NCBI RefSeq assembly: GCF_003852315.1
Contig: NZ_CP027762.1
Span: 620,001-684,000 of the forward strand
Reading direction: 5' to 3'
DNA from: Pseudomonas sp. LBUM920
GTDB taxonomy: Bacteria > Pseudomonadota > Gammaproteobacteria > Pseudomonadales > Pseudomonadaceae
DNA: 64,000 nucleotides
The position numbers and the translations under genes are program-made. Positions within the stretch are counted from its first letter, which is position 1. The number at the start of each line of letters is the position of its first letter. Below the pieces are notes generated by a model that was not told where the DNA came from, ran no database searches, and saw only the letters and a list, made by a program, of their open reading frames with translations. Shown piece after piece: positions 54,587 to 63,347 of this stretch.

Positions 54587-56088
54587 CAGTCGATCACCCG
54601 TCCTTTCAGTGCGAAGAGTCCTTGCGGGCGTTTCTGGATAAACAGAATGATCAGCGCGAGGATCAGGATCTTGCCGAGCACGGCGCCGATCTGCGGTTCG
54701 AGAATCTTGTTGGCGATGCCCAGCCCGAAGGCGGCCATCACGCTACCGGCCAACTGGCCGACACCGCCGAGCACCACCACCAGGAACGAGTCAATGATGT
54801 AGCTCTGGCCCAGGTCCGGACCGACGTTGCCAACCTGGCTCAGGGCCACGCCACCCAGGCCGGCGATGCCGGAGCCCAGGCCAAAGGCGAGCATGTCCAC
54901 ACGCCCGGTGGGCACGCCGCAGCAGGCGGCCATGTTGCGGTTCTGGGTGACGGCACGCACGTTGAGGCCCAGGCGCGTCTTGTTCAGCAGCAGCCAGGTC
55001 AGCACCACCACGCACAGCGCGAAGGCAATGATCACGATGCGGTTGTACGGCAGCACCAGGTTGGGCAGCACTTGAATGCCACCCGACAGCCACTGCGGGT
55101 TGGAGACTTCGACGTTCTGTGCACCGAACACCAGGCGCACCAACTGGATCAGCATCAAACTGATGCCCCAGGTGGCGAGCAGGGTTTCCAGCGGACGGCC
55201 GTAGAGGTGACGAATCACGGTGCGTTCCAGGGCCATGCCGATGGCGGCGGTGACAAAAAACGCCACCGGCAACGCGATCAATGGGTAGAACTCGATGGCC
55301 GCTGGCACGTAGCGCTGCATCATCAGTTGCACCACGTAAGTCGAATAAGCGCCGAGCATCAGCATCTCGCCGTGGGCCATGTTGATCACGCCGAGCAGGC
55401 CGAAGGTGATCGCCAGGCCCAGGGCCGCAAGCAGCAGAATCGAACCCAGGGACATGCCGCTGAAGGCCTGGCCGAGGATCTCGCCGACCATCAATTTGCG
55501 TTTGACCTGCGCCAGGCTGGTCTCGGCGGCGGTATGCACGGCGGCGTCGGTTTCGACCCCCGGCGCGAGCAGGGCTTCGAGGCGCGTGCGCGCCAGCGGG
55601 TCGCCGGTGCTGCCGAGCAAGCGCACGGCAGCAAGGCGCACCACGGGGTCGGTATCAACCAATTGCAGGTTGGCCAGGGCCAGGCTGAGGGCGGTGTGCA
55701 CGTCTTCGTTGGTTTCGGCGGCCACTTGCTGGTCGAGGAATTTGAGCTGCGCAGGCTGCGCGGTTTTTTGCAGGGTTTGCGCGGCGGCCAGGCGCACCTT
55801 GGGGTCGGCGGCGAGCAACTGCTGACTGGCCTGCACGTTGTCGATCAAGCCACGCAGGCGGTTGTTCAGGCGCACGGTTTTGGTTTCGCCGTTGAGCGTG
55901 ATCTGGCCTTGTTGCAGGGCGTCCACCAGCTCGATGCGTGCCGGGTCAGGCTGGGCGGCCCAGTCCTGGAGGAGCTTGGCTTGTTGGGGCGGGTTGGCAG
56001 TGAGGAAGTCTTCGGCGTCGCCTGCATATACCGCCAAAGGCAGCAGCAACAAGGCCGTGAGGATGAAACGGTGCAGGGCAGTGGGCAT
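54586..56088 (-). CDS. urtB: Urea ABC transporter permease UrtB
   Basis: 500 residues. A signal-like segment (residues 1-22) and an approximately 190-residue helical periplasmic-type region (DPVVRLAAVRLLGSTGD) precede the LivH-like permease core (LGVINMAHGEMLMLGAYST). Long UrtB forms with this N-terminal part are usual in proteobacteria. It is paired with UrtC. Confidence 0.94.
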   Translation of the reverse strand: MPTALHRFILTALLLLPLAVYAGDAEDFLTANPPQQAKLLQDWAAQPDPARIELVDALQQGQITLNGETKTVRLNNRLRGLIDNVQASQQLLAADPKVRLAAAQTLQKTAQPAQLKFLDQQVAAETNEDVHTALSLALANLQLVDTDPVVRLAAVRLLGSTGDPLARTRLEALLAPGVETDAAVHTAAETSLAQVKRKLMVGEILGQAFSGMSLGSILLLAALGLAITFGLLGVINMAHGEMLMLGAYSTYVVQLMMQRYVPAAIEFYPLIALPVAFFVTAAIGMALERTVIRHLYGRPLETLLATWGISLMLIQLVRLVFGAQNVEVSNPQWLSGGIQVLPNLVLPYNRIVIIAFALCVVVLTWLLLNKTRLGLNVRAVTQNRNMAACCGVPTGRVDMLAFGLGSGIAGLGGVALSQVGNVGPDLGQSYIIDSFLVVVLGGVGQLAGSVMAAFGLGIANKILEPQIGAVLGKILILALIILFIQKRPQGLFALKGRVID

Positions 56089-56117
56089 AACAAAATGTCC
56101 TGATCATGCGCGGACAG

Positions 56118-56207
56118 TGTGGGAGGGGGCTTGCCCCCGATGGCTGGGTGTCAGGCACTGCATGTGTTGCCTGATGCACCGCAATCGGGGGCAAGCCCCC
56201 TCCCACA
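56118..56207. repeat. REPIN between urtA and urtB
   Basis: Arms TGTGGGAGGGGGCTTGCCCC and GGGGCAAGCCCCCTCCCACA, with a 35-base spacer, separate the binding-protein gene from the permease genes. Confidence 0.87.
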
Positions 56208-56229
56208 TTTTTAATCTGCGCTAGGGGCC

Positions 56230-57495
56230 TTAGTTGCTCTTGACGGCGTAATCCGGCTTCTTGTCATTGCCAGGGATGTACGGGCTCCATGGCTGCGCAC
56301 GAATCGGCTCCTGGGTCTGCCACACCACCGAGAACTGCCCGTCAGACTGGATCTCGCCGATCATCACCGGCTTGTGCAGGTGGTGGTTGGTTTTATCCAT
56401 GGTCAGGGTGAAGCCCGACGGCGCGGCAAAGGTCTGCCCGGCCATGGCTTCGCGCACTTTGTCGACGTCGGTGGACTTGGCTTTCTCCACCGCCTGCGCC
56501 CACATATGGATACCGACGTACGTGGCCTCCATCGGGTCGTTGGTCACCGCTTTATCCGCGCCCGGCAGGTTGTGGGCCTTGGCGTAAGCCTTCCAGTCGG
56601 CGACGAATTTCTTGTTCACCGGGTTCTCCACCGACTGGAAGTAGTTCCAGGCGGCGAGGTTGCCCACCAGTGGCTTGGTGTCGATGCCGCGCAGTTCTTC
56701 TTCACCCACGGAGAAGGCCACCACCGGTACGTCGGTGGCTTTCAAACCCTGGTTGGCCAGCTCTTTGTAGAACGGCACGTTGGAGTCGCCATTGACGGTG
56801 GAGATCACCGCGGTCTTGCCACCGGCCGAGAACTTTTTGATGTTGGCCACGATGGTCTGGTAATCGGCGTGGCCGAACGGGGTGTAGACCTCTTCGATAT
56901 CGTTGTCGGCTACGCCTTTGGAGTGCAGGAACGAGCGCAGGATTTTGTTGGTGGTGCGCGGGTACACGTAGTCGGTGCCGAGCAGGAAGAAGCGCTTGGC
57001 GCCGCCGCCTTCTTCGCTCATCAGGTATTCCACCGCCGGGATCGCCTGTTGGTTGGGCGCCGCACCGGTATAGAACACGTTCGGCGACATCTCTTCGCCT
57101 TCGTATTGCACGGGGTAGAACAGCAAACCGTTGAGTTCTTCGAACACCGGCAGCACGGATTTGCGCGACACCGAGGTCCAGCAGCCGAATACCACGGCGA
57201 CTTTGTCCTGGGTCAGCAGCTGACGGCCTTTTTCGGCGAACAACGGCCAGTTCGATGCAGGGTCGACCACCACTGGCTCGAGCATCTTGCCGTTCACGCC
57301 GCCTTTGGCGTTGATCTCGTCAATGGTCATCAACGCCATGTCTTTGAGCGAGGTCTCGGAGATTGCCATGGTCCCGGACAGCGAGTGCAGGATGCCGACC
57401 TTGATGGTCTCGGCGGCCTGCACGGTCCAGGTCAGACCCATGGCGGCAATGGAGGCGGACAGGGTGAAAGCCTTGATCAAACTGCGACGCTTCAT
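56230..57495 (-). CDS. urtA: Urea ABC transporter periplasmic binding protein UrtA
   Basis: 421 residues. A twin-arginine-like or Sec signal (MKRRSLIKAFTLSASIAAM..VQA) precedes AETIKVGILHSLSGTMAIS, the UrtA opening. Conserved ligand-domain segments include FGCWTSVSRKSVLPVFEE and YPRTTNKILRSFL. It binds urea (and short amides) in the periplasm. It is first gene of urtABCDE-ureDAB-C, with a sigma-54-type promoter upstream. Confidence 0.96.
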   Translation of the reverse strand: MKRRSLIKAFTLSASIAAMGLTWTVQAAETIKVGILHSLSGTMAISETSLKDMALMTIDEINAKGGVNGKMLEPVVVDPASNWPLFAEKGRQLLTQDKVAVVFGCWTSVSRKSVLPVFEELNGLLFYPVQYEGEEMSPNVFYTGAAPNQQAIPAVEYLMSEEGGGAKRFFLLGTDYVYPRTTNKILRSFLHSKGVADNDIEEVYTPFGHADYQTIVANIKKFSAGGKTAVISTVNGDSNVPFYKELANQGLKATDVPVVAFSVGEEELRGIDTKPLVGNLAAWNYFQSVENPVNKKFVADWKAYAKAHNLPGADKAVTNDPMEATYVGIHMWAQAVEKAKSTDVDKVREAMAGQTFAAPSGFTLTMDKTNHHLHKPVMIGEIQSDGQFSVVWQTQEPIRAQPWSPYIPGNDKKPDYAVKSN

Positions 57496-57545
57496 GGTGC
57501 GATCTCCAGAAACTCAAGTTGTTATGAGGGCATTGCACAGGCTTT

Positions 57546-57561
57546 TGCAAAGGCTGTGCCG
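57546..57561 (-). promoter_or_regulatory. Sigma-54-like promoter for urtA
   Basis: The minus strand reads CGGCACA-GCCT-TTGCA; the -24 GG and -12 GC are present, with T-to-C and G-to-A differences from TGGCACG-N4-TTGCA. It is 51 bases from the urtA ATG. Confidence 0.7.
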
Positions 57562-57617
57562 AGGTGCACGCGGGCGCTTGTTTGCGCAGCAGACGGACGC
57601 TGCAGGGCCGGGCGCGC

Positions 57618-57673
57618 GCACCAGATCGGCGCGCTGGCGGGATGGGCGTGCACGGGGTGCGCTGAAGTGGTGC
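57618..57673. promoter_or_regulatory. Two NtrC-like dyads upstream of urtA
   Basis: GCACC-AGATC-GGCGC (57618-57632) matches GCACC-N5-GGTGC at nine of ten bases, and GCGCT-GAAGT-GGTGC (57659-57673) at eight of ten. They are 41 bases apart, about four helical turns, 57-112 bases upstream of the sigma-54 element. Confidence 0.5.
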
Positions 57674-57754
57674 CGGGGTCGACAACTATCTAGCGCCGCC
57701 TGGAATCGCGTTGATGGAACAGTGACCGCTCCTCACTTTCCAAGGACTGAACTT

Positions 57755-60700
57755 ATGCCACGTACCCCAAGAGTCGCTGCGCCGCAGCCGACCCTGCCGG
57801 TCTTGAGCCCGCCGTTTATCAGCGCCGACGATGCCGCGCGTTGGGCCTATGGGCAGGCCGACTACGCAGCGGCCGACAAGGAATTGGGTGGTGCGATTCT
57901 CAAGCAGGGCCACTACTGGTTTGCCACAACGCCTGTGGCCGACCAGCACGTCACCTTCGATCATCGGATCGTGCTGGCCACCGACGCCGAGGATAATTTC
58001 ATCGCCCCCGAGGGCTATACCTGCGAGGCGCTCTATCACTCGCACCCGCCGGACATGGCGCAGGTGAAGCGGCACAACCCCGGCATGAGCGATGAGCAGG
58101 CCTCGGTGTTCATCAGTTTTTTCTCGCCTGCCGACCTGCGTTTTATCATCGAACACCGGCGTTCAGTGGTGGCGCACTATGTGTTCGGCCCCGAAGGCTC
58201 ATTGCTCAAATACGTGAGCAGTGGCTCGGCGGCCGAAGTGCTATTGAGAAAGCGCATTGCCGGCGAGGAGCCATTCGCGCCCTCTGCAGATTTCGAGTCG
58301 TTGATCTGGCAGGCCGCGCAAGCCGGCGATCTGCGTGTGGTGGTGGCCAACGCTCACTGGGGCGGCGTGCGCGGGCGGGTCAAGCACGGCTGGCGGATCA
58401 ACGCCGCCGTCACGCAGGTGACAGAGGAACAGCCGTTCTGCACGTCGGTCTTCGAGCGTGCAGACCTGGCGCTGATGGCCGCGCGCGCGTTGTTCCCTGA
58501 AGGCTCAGCCCAGGGCTTTGTGCTTAAGCACACGCGCGGCGAAGCGTATGTGGCGACTTACCCCGAGGCGCTTGGCACGCCGTTGTTCTCTCCCGCAGCC
58601 CGGTTTCCGTTGCGCGCCGATGGCCAGTTACGCCTGCCCTCAAACTTTCGACTGGAGGCCATCTATTACCGCGCCACGCCCTTGGCCGTGGACATTCCCG
58701 CACGTGAACCCTGGCTGTATTCCACCTTCTTTACCCCCGCCGAAGTGGCTGCCGCCATCACCCAGTCGCGCGCGACCCTGGCGCTGCAGGACAAGGCGCG
58801 TGGGCTCCAGCTGTATCTGCAGGCGTCGGATGGCGCACTGCTCAAACTGCAAGTGCCCGGCGCCGAGACCGACCTGGCCGGCGCTGATGTTGACGACAAC
58901 GGCGCCCAGGCCGCGCTGCTGGCCGGCTCGCTGAGCCCGCGTGGCTATGTGCGCCGGGTGATTGCCTCAACGACGGTGTCGGTAGTGGCGGCGGGGTTGC
59001 TTTGGCGAACGGTCGGCCCGGTAGACAATCGCTCGGCAGTGCTGGACGGTGTTTCGCGGGCGGTGATAAGCCGCGCCTTTATTTCGGCTCACGATGCGGC
59101 GGTGTATGCGCACGAGCAGATAGGGCGGCGCCGCGAGCATGCCTACGGCGGCTACGTGCTCAAAGACGCTAAAGGACATTTCTTTATCACCGCGCCTGAG
59201 GCAAGTGATGCCAACCCGTTCGCCCAGTTGCTGTTTTTTTCTGCGGATGGGCAAGGCCCGATGATTCCGCCTGAGCCGTATCAGGTATTTGCGCGTTACG
59301 GCTCGCACCCCGGGCTGTCGATGATCGACCCCGAGTGGGTGGCGCAACGACGCTGGAGCCGTGAAGACGCGCTGATCAACCTGCAGGTTTTTTCCGCCGA
59401 TGAAATCCACGCTGTGATCAGTCACAGGCAGCCGGCCTATCTGTCGGCCGCCGAGGATTGTTTACTGGCGTACACGCCGAGTTTTTCCAGTGCTGAGCAA
59501 CGGCTGCTGAGCCAAACTGCGCCGCAACCGGGTGGCAGTGCCGCTCAGCAACGGCTGGACAGCGGGCAGGTCAAGCCTGCGCAATGGGTCATCGTGCTGG
59601 CTGAAGCCGGTGATTTGCGGGTGATCCTGGGCAATGCCTTGTGGGGCCCGCGCTCGCCGGTCTATGACGACTGGACTGCGTATTTTGACTATGCGCCAAG
59701 AGTCGGCGCGCCGGACTACGCGACCTATGGCGCGCTGTTTGCCAGCGCAGACGCGGCCGCTCGCAACCTTCACGCACGGGTTCATGGGCGCAACCTTGCC
59801 GAGCAGGCGTACTTCGGTTTTATTCTCAAGCACAAGGACACCGAGCAATACCTGGCGAGCGAGGTCGCAGGCGCGGGCGACCAGAATGCCCTGTTCAAGC
59901 TCAACCGTGTGTTTGCCCCGATTGCGGGCGGCGATTTCCGTTTTCCTGACGGGTTCGTTCTGTGTGGATTGTTTCGTTCGCAGCAGTGGCAACCGGCGGG
60001 CCTGCCTGCCCCGACCGCCTGGCTGACCCGCTACTTCGTGATGCCCAAGGTGCTGTACGTCGCCCTCTACGACACCAAGCGCGCGGGCGAAAAATATAAC
60101 CATGGCAAAAACCTGCCGGTGTACTTCTCGACCGAGGAGGGCGCCTTGCTGCGGTACGTGTCGCTGCCCTTCAACGTGGGAAGTGGCGGCCCGGTGGACA
60201 GGGTCCTTGAGGAAGACGAACGCTTGTTGATTTCGGGCCAGAAGACGGCGCAAGCCTTTGTCCGCGACTGGGCCGACCGAGGTGAACTCAAGGTGATCCA
60301 CACCAGCCAGTGCTGGGACACCCCGGGCGTGGTATCGCGTACCTGGGCCGGCTACGAGCACCTGGCTCGACGCCGGTTGAGCCCGGCCTTCGCCAGCGCG
60401 GATGATGCGGCGCGTTATGCCGCCGACATTATCGGCGAGGGACGCCGCCGCACGTACGGCGGAGTGCTGCTGCGGCAGGCGGATGGCCTGTACGTGGCGA
60501 CGGACCCATTGGCCTTGCCGCCCCAGGGTGTTGCGCTGAACTGGGTGTACCCCGATGTGGCCGTCACTGGCGGGCTTTATCCCCATGGCAGCACTGTCGT
60601 GGCGCGCTACCGCTCGGTGCTTGGCGAGGAGACGCAAATGCTGTTGGCCGCCGAGCAAAAGGCTATCTACCAGAGCATGTTGCCCACCGCCGTGCTGTCG

Positions 60701-62329
60701 AACCTGTTGCACCGTGACCCGCGCATACAGCGCGAATACCTGTTCGGGCCCCACGGCACGATCCTGCGTTACCAGTTGACCGGCTCGGTGGAGGAAGCGG
60801 CGCTGAAAGCGCGTCTGGTGCCCCTGAACCCACTGAACGGCAACCAAGTAGACACCGAGGTTGAACGCCAACTGCGGGCCGGTACCCTGCTGCCGGGTGA
60901 CTTCGTCGGCCAGGTCGCCAAGGCCGGCGACCTGCGCGTTATCAAGGGCAATGCGTTGTGGGGGTTTGCCCGGCGCGTGAGCGCGCCTTTCGTGGCGAAT
61001 CTGGCGACCCTGCCGGCCCTGGAGATCAAGCAGGTATTCGCCGATGCGCCGTGCAGCCCGATCTTTGCCCGCGCCGACGACGCCGTACGTTATGCACAAC
61101 GATTGGCATCGCCCCGGCCAGAGGTGCAGTTCGGTTACGTGCTCAAGGCCGTCAATAAAAATGCCTACATGACCACTCTGCCGCTGGTGCGCGGGGATTA
61201 CACGCGGCTCGCACAGGTTTTTGCCGACGGCTTGCTGCCCCAGGGCTATGGCTTGGATGGCCTGTATTTATGCGCCTCTACCGCTGCGATTGCGCCGCCC
61301 AGCGATGCCATGGCCACCAGCTTCTTCACTCCCCAGGCGTTGGCCGGTGGCGTCGGCTTCGTCAGCAATGTGTCCAAAAGCCGAGGCTTGCCGCTTTACC
61401 TGCTGTGTGCCGACGGGGCGCTGCTCAGCTATGTGGTCAACAAGAACGGCCGGCAATTGGCCTACGCGATGCTCAGCCAAGCGGGCGCCATCGCCCGGCG
61501 CATGCTTGAGGGCAGCTCGACCGTCGCAAGCTTTGTCAGAGAACTGGCGACCAGGGGCGCGCTGGAGGTGCGGGTGCGCAGCACCGTGTGGGGCAAGGAG
61601 CAGGCCGTGACGGCGCAGTGGCAGCCCAACGCCGAACCCTGGCCGTTCGAACACAACCCGCACGTGCTGTCATTTTGTGGGCCGTTGTTCAGTCATGCCG
61701 ATGACGCGGCGCGCTGGGCTCGTAAACAGGTGGGCCCGTTCAAGGGCGTCGAATACCTCGGCGCGGTGCTGACCTGTCCCGGGATTACGGGGTTTGTGCC
61801 ACTTGACCCGATAGAGGACCGCCACGCCTGGCTGCAGGACACGATTGTGAAACTGTTCCGGTTCGAGCGCGCCGGGCTTGAGGTCACCGTCGCCCACCCG
61901 CTGTTCGGCTACGCCGTCAACGCCGTCCAGGCCTTCTACAAAGGCATGGCTGCCGTGCCGAACCTGCAGGCGCAGGAATGGAAGCTGCTGAACAATTTTG
62001 TCTCCGGCAACGAGCTGAGGTCGTACCTGGACATCGTCAAGATCAACCGCCCCGTCGCCGAGAGTGTGTACCTGACGTGCCGAGGCGGCGCGCTGCTCAA
62101 GTATGTGCCCGGTTTTACGGCGGCCGAGACGCAATTGCTGAGTGCCGGTGCGTCGGTTTTGCCCAGCGCGTTGGTCAGCGGTTTGTGGGCGGCCGGCCAG
62201 CTTGCGGTGCTGGAAACCGACGCCTTCTGGACCCACGCAGGGGTGTTGGGCACGGCGTGGCAAGCCAACCTGCAGGCCGAACCTGACCCGCTGGACGTCC
62301 AGTACGGTCGGGACAAGGACGAACTCTGA
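57755..62329 (+). CDS. Seven-module protein with DUF4329-like repeats and a JAMM-like first module
   Basis: 1,524 residues, starting at the ATG at 57755 (MPRTPRVAAP) with AAGGA upstream; 156 more in-frame codons upstream lie over the urtA promoter. Seven modules of about 210-220 residues begin near residues 21, 226, 441, 659, 877, 1101 and 1308. Each runs [FI]xSADDAA..., GGxLK, a glycine/His turn, an FSPADL-like block, DGALLKY, and LRVIxGNALWG. Only module 1 has the set Glu43, His95-Ser-His97-Pro and Ser124-x-x-Asp127, arranged like a JAMM/MPN metalloprotease. No signal peptide or membrane segment. Function unknown; domain names are by-eye. Confidence 0.75.
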   Translation: MPRTPRVAAPQPTLPVLSPPFISADDAARWAYGQADYAAADKELGGAILKQGHYWFATTPVADQHVTFDHRIVLATDAEDNFIAPEGYTCEALYHSHPPDMAQVKRHNPGMSDEQASVFISFFSPADLRFIIEHRRSVVAHYVFGPEGSLLKYVSSGSAAEVLLRKRIAGEEPFAPSADFESLIWQAAQAGDLRVVVANAHWGGVRGRVKHGWRINAAVTQVTEEQPFCTSVFERADLALMAARALFPEGSAQGFVLKHTRGEAYVATYPEALGTPLFSPAARFPLRADGQLRLPSNFRLEAIYYRATPLAVDIPAREPWLYSTFFTPAEVAAAITQSRATLALQDKARGLQLYLQASDGALLKLQVPGAETDLAGADVDDNGAQAALLAGSLSPRGYVRRVIASTTVSVVAAGLLWRTVGPVDNRSAVLDGVSRAVISRAFISAHDAAVYAHEQIGRRREHAYGGYVLKDAKGHFFITAPEASDANPFAQLLFFSADGQGPMIPPEPYQVFARYGSHPGLSMIDPEWVAQRRWSREDALINLQVFSADEIHAVISHRQPAYLSAAEDCLLAYTPSFSSAEQRLLSQTAPQPGGSAAQQRLDSGQVKPAQWVIVLAEAGDLRVILGNALWGPRSPVYDDWTAYFDYAPRVGAPDYATYGALFASADAAARNLHARVHGRNLAEQAYFGFILKHKDTEQYLASEVAGAGDQNALFKLNRVFAPIAGGDFRFPDGFVLCGLFRSQQWQPAGLPAPTAWLTRYFVMPKVLYVALYDTKRAGEKYNHGKNLPVYFSTEEGALLRYVSLPFNVGSGGPVDRVLEEDERLLISGQKTAQAFVRDWADRGELKVIHTSQCWDTPGVVSRTWAGYEHLARRRLSPAFASADDAARYAADIIGEGRRRTYGGVLLRQADGLYVATDPLALPPQGVALNWVYPDVAVTGGLYPHGSTVVARYRSVLGEETQMLLAAEQKAIYQSMLPTAVLSNLLHRDPRIQREYLFGPHGTILRYQLTGSVEEAALKARLVPLNPLNGNQVDTEVERQLRAGTLLPGDFVGQVAKAGDLRVIKGNALWGFARRVSAPFVANLATLPALEIKQVFADAPCSPIFARADDAVRYAQRLASPRPEVQFGYVLKAVNKNAYMTTLPLVRGDYTRLAQVFADGLLPQGYGLDGLYLCASTAAIAPPSDAMATSFFTPQALAGGVGFVSNVSKSRGLPLYLLCADGALLSYVVNKNGRQLAYAMLSQAGAIARRMLEGSSTVASFVRELATRGALEVRVRSTVWGKEQAVTAQWQPNAEPWPFEHNPHVLSFCGPLFSHADDAARWARKQVGPFKGVEYLGAVLTCPGITGFVPLDPIEDRHAWLQDTIVKLFRFERAGLEVTVAHPLFGYAVNAVQAFYKGMAAVPNLQAQEWKLLNNFVSGNELRSYLDIVKINRPVAESVYLTCRGGALLKYVPGFTAAETQLLSAGASVLPSALVSGLWAAGQLAVLETDAFWTHAGVLGTAWQANLQAEPDPLDVQYGRDKDEL

Positions 62330-62336
62330 GGTGTTA

Positions 62337-63347
62337 TCAGCGCTTGCGCATCAGCCCGATAAAAAACAGCCCGCCAATCGCCGCCGTGGCCACGCCGATC
62401 GGCAAATCCTCGGGGGCGATCAGCGTGCGTGCGGCCACGTCGACCCACACCAGGAACACGCTGCCCAGCAGCACGCACACCGGCAATAGACGCCGATGCT
62501 CGGCGCCGACCAGGCGCCGGGCAATGTGCGGCACCATCAGCCCCACAAAACCGATGGAGCCGCTGATCGACACCAGCACTGCGGTCATCAACGAGGCGAC
62601 CAGGAACACCTTCAGCCGCACAGTGCGTGCGTTGAGGCCGAGGGTCACGGCGGTCTGTTCGCCGGCCATCAAGGCATTGAGCGGGCGCGCCATGCTCAGC
62701 AACAACAACAGGCCCAGCAGCACCGTGATACACGGAATCGTCAGCAGCTCCCAACGTGCGAGCCCGAGCCCGCCAAGCATCCAGAACATCACCGCCGACG
62801 CGGCGCGGTGGTCGCCCATGAACAGCAACAGGTTGGCTGCCGCCATCATGACAAACGACACGGCCACGCCGCACAGCAGCAGGCGATCGCTCTCCAGTCG
62901 CCCGTTGCGGCTCGCCACCGCCAGCACCACCAGCATGCTCAGCAGCGCGCCGATAAAGGCGGCGATGGGCAGCGTGAGCAGGCCGATGATTTCCCCCACA
63001 TGCAGCACCACGATCACCGCGCCGAGGGTGGCGCCGGAGGTCACGCCCAGCAGGTGCGGGTCGGCCAGCGGGTTGCGCGTCACCGCTTGCAACACCGCAC
63101 CGATCAGCGCCAGCCCGGCGCCCACCAGTGCACCGAGCAGCATGCGCGGCACGCGGATCAGCCAGACGATGTGTTCCTGCCCGGTGCTCCAATTCACTTC
63201 ACCGAGGCCGAACGCCTTGTTCAGCAAAATGTGCCACACCACGTCTACCGGCACCCGCGCCGAGCCGAACCCCAGCGAAATCACGCAGGAGACCAACAGC
63301 AACGCACCCAGGGCGCTTAACAGCAGTACGTAGCGCCGCGTGATCAT
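62337..63347 (-). CDS. FecCD-family ABC permease (iron-siderophore, heme or cobalamin)
   Basis: 336 residues, about ten membrane helices. Family motifs include RVPRMLLGALVGAGLALIGAVLQ, NPLADPHLLGVTSGA and VGLMVPHIARRLVG. It imports an iron-chelate, heme or cobalamin with a binding protein and an ATPase. The ATG overlaps the stop of the binding-protein gene by four bases. The ATPase gene is not downstream within the window: the next gene that way is the opposite-strand seven-module gene. Confidence 0.92.
   Translation of the reverse strand: MITRRYVLLLSALGALLLVSCVISLGFGSARVPVDVVWHILLNKAFGLGEVNWSTGQEHIVWLIRVPRMLLGALVGAGLALIGAVLQAVTRNPLADPHLLGVTSGATLGAVIVVLHVGEIIGLLTLPIAAFIGALLSMLVVLAVASRNGRLESDRLLLCGVAVSFVMMAAANLLLFMGDHRAASAVMFWMLGGLGLARWELLTIPCITVLLGLLLLLSMARPLNALMAGEQTAVTLGLNARTVRLKVFLVASLMTAVLVSISGSIGFVGLMVPHIARRLVGAEHRRLLPVCVLLGSVFLVWVDVAARTLIAPEDLPIGVATAAIGGLFFIGLMRKR

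Noticed and set aside
57287..57754. Earlier start for the seven-module protein
   Set aside because: The extra 156 codons lie over the urtA start and its promoter, and have no match to the modules; the ATG at 57755 has a ribosome-binding site.
59462..61099. 545-codon antisense frame inside the seven-module gene
   Set aside because: The plus-strand frame contains regular repeated motifs; the antisense frame has none and results from high GC content.
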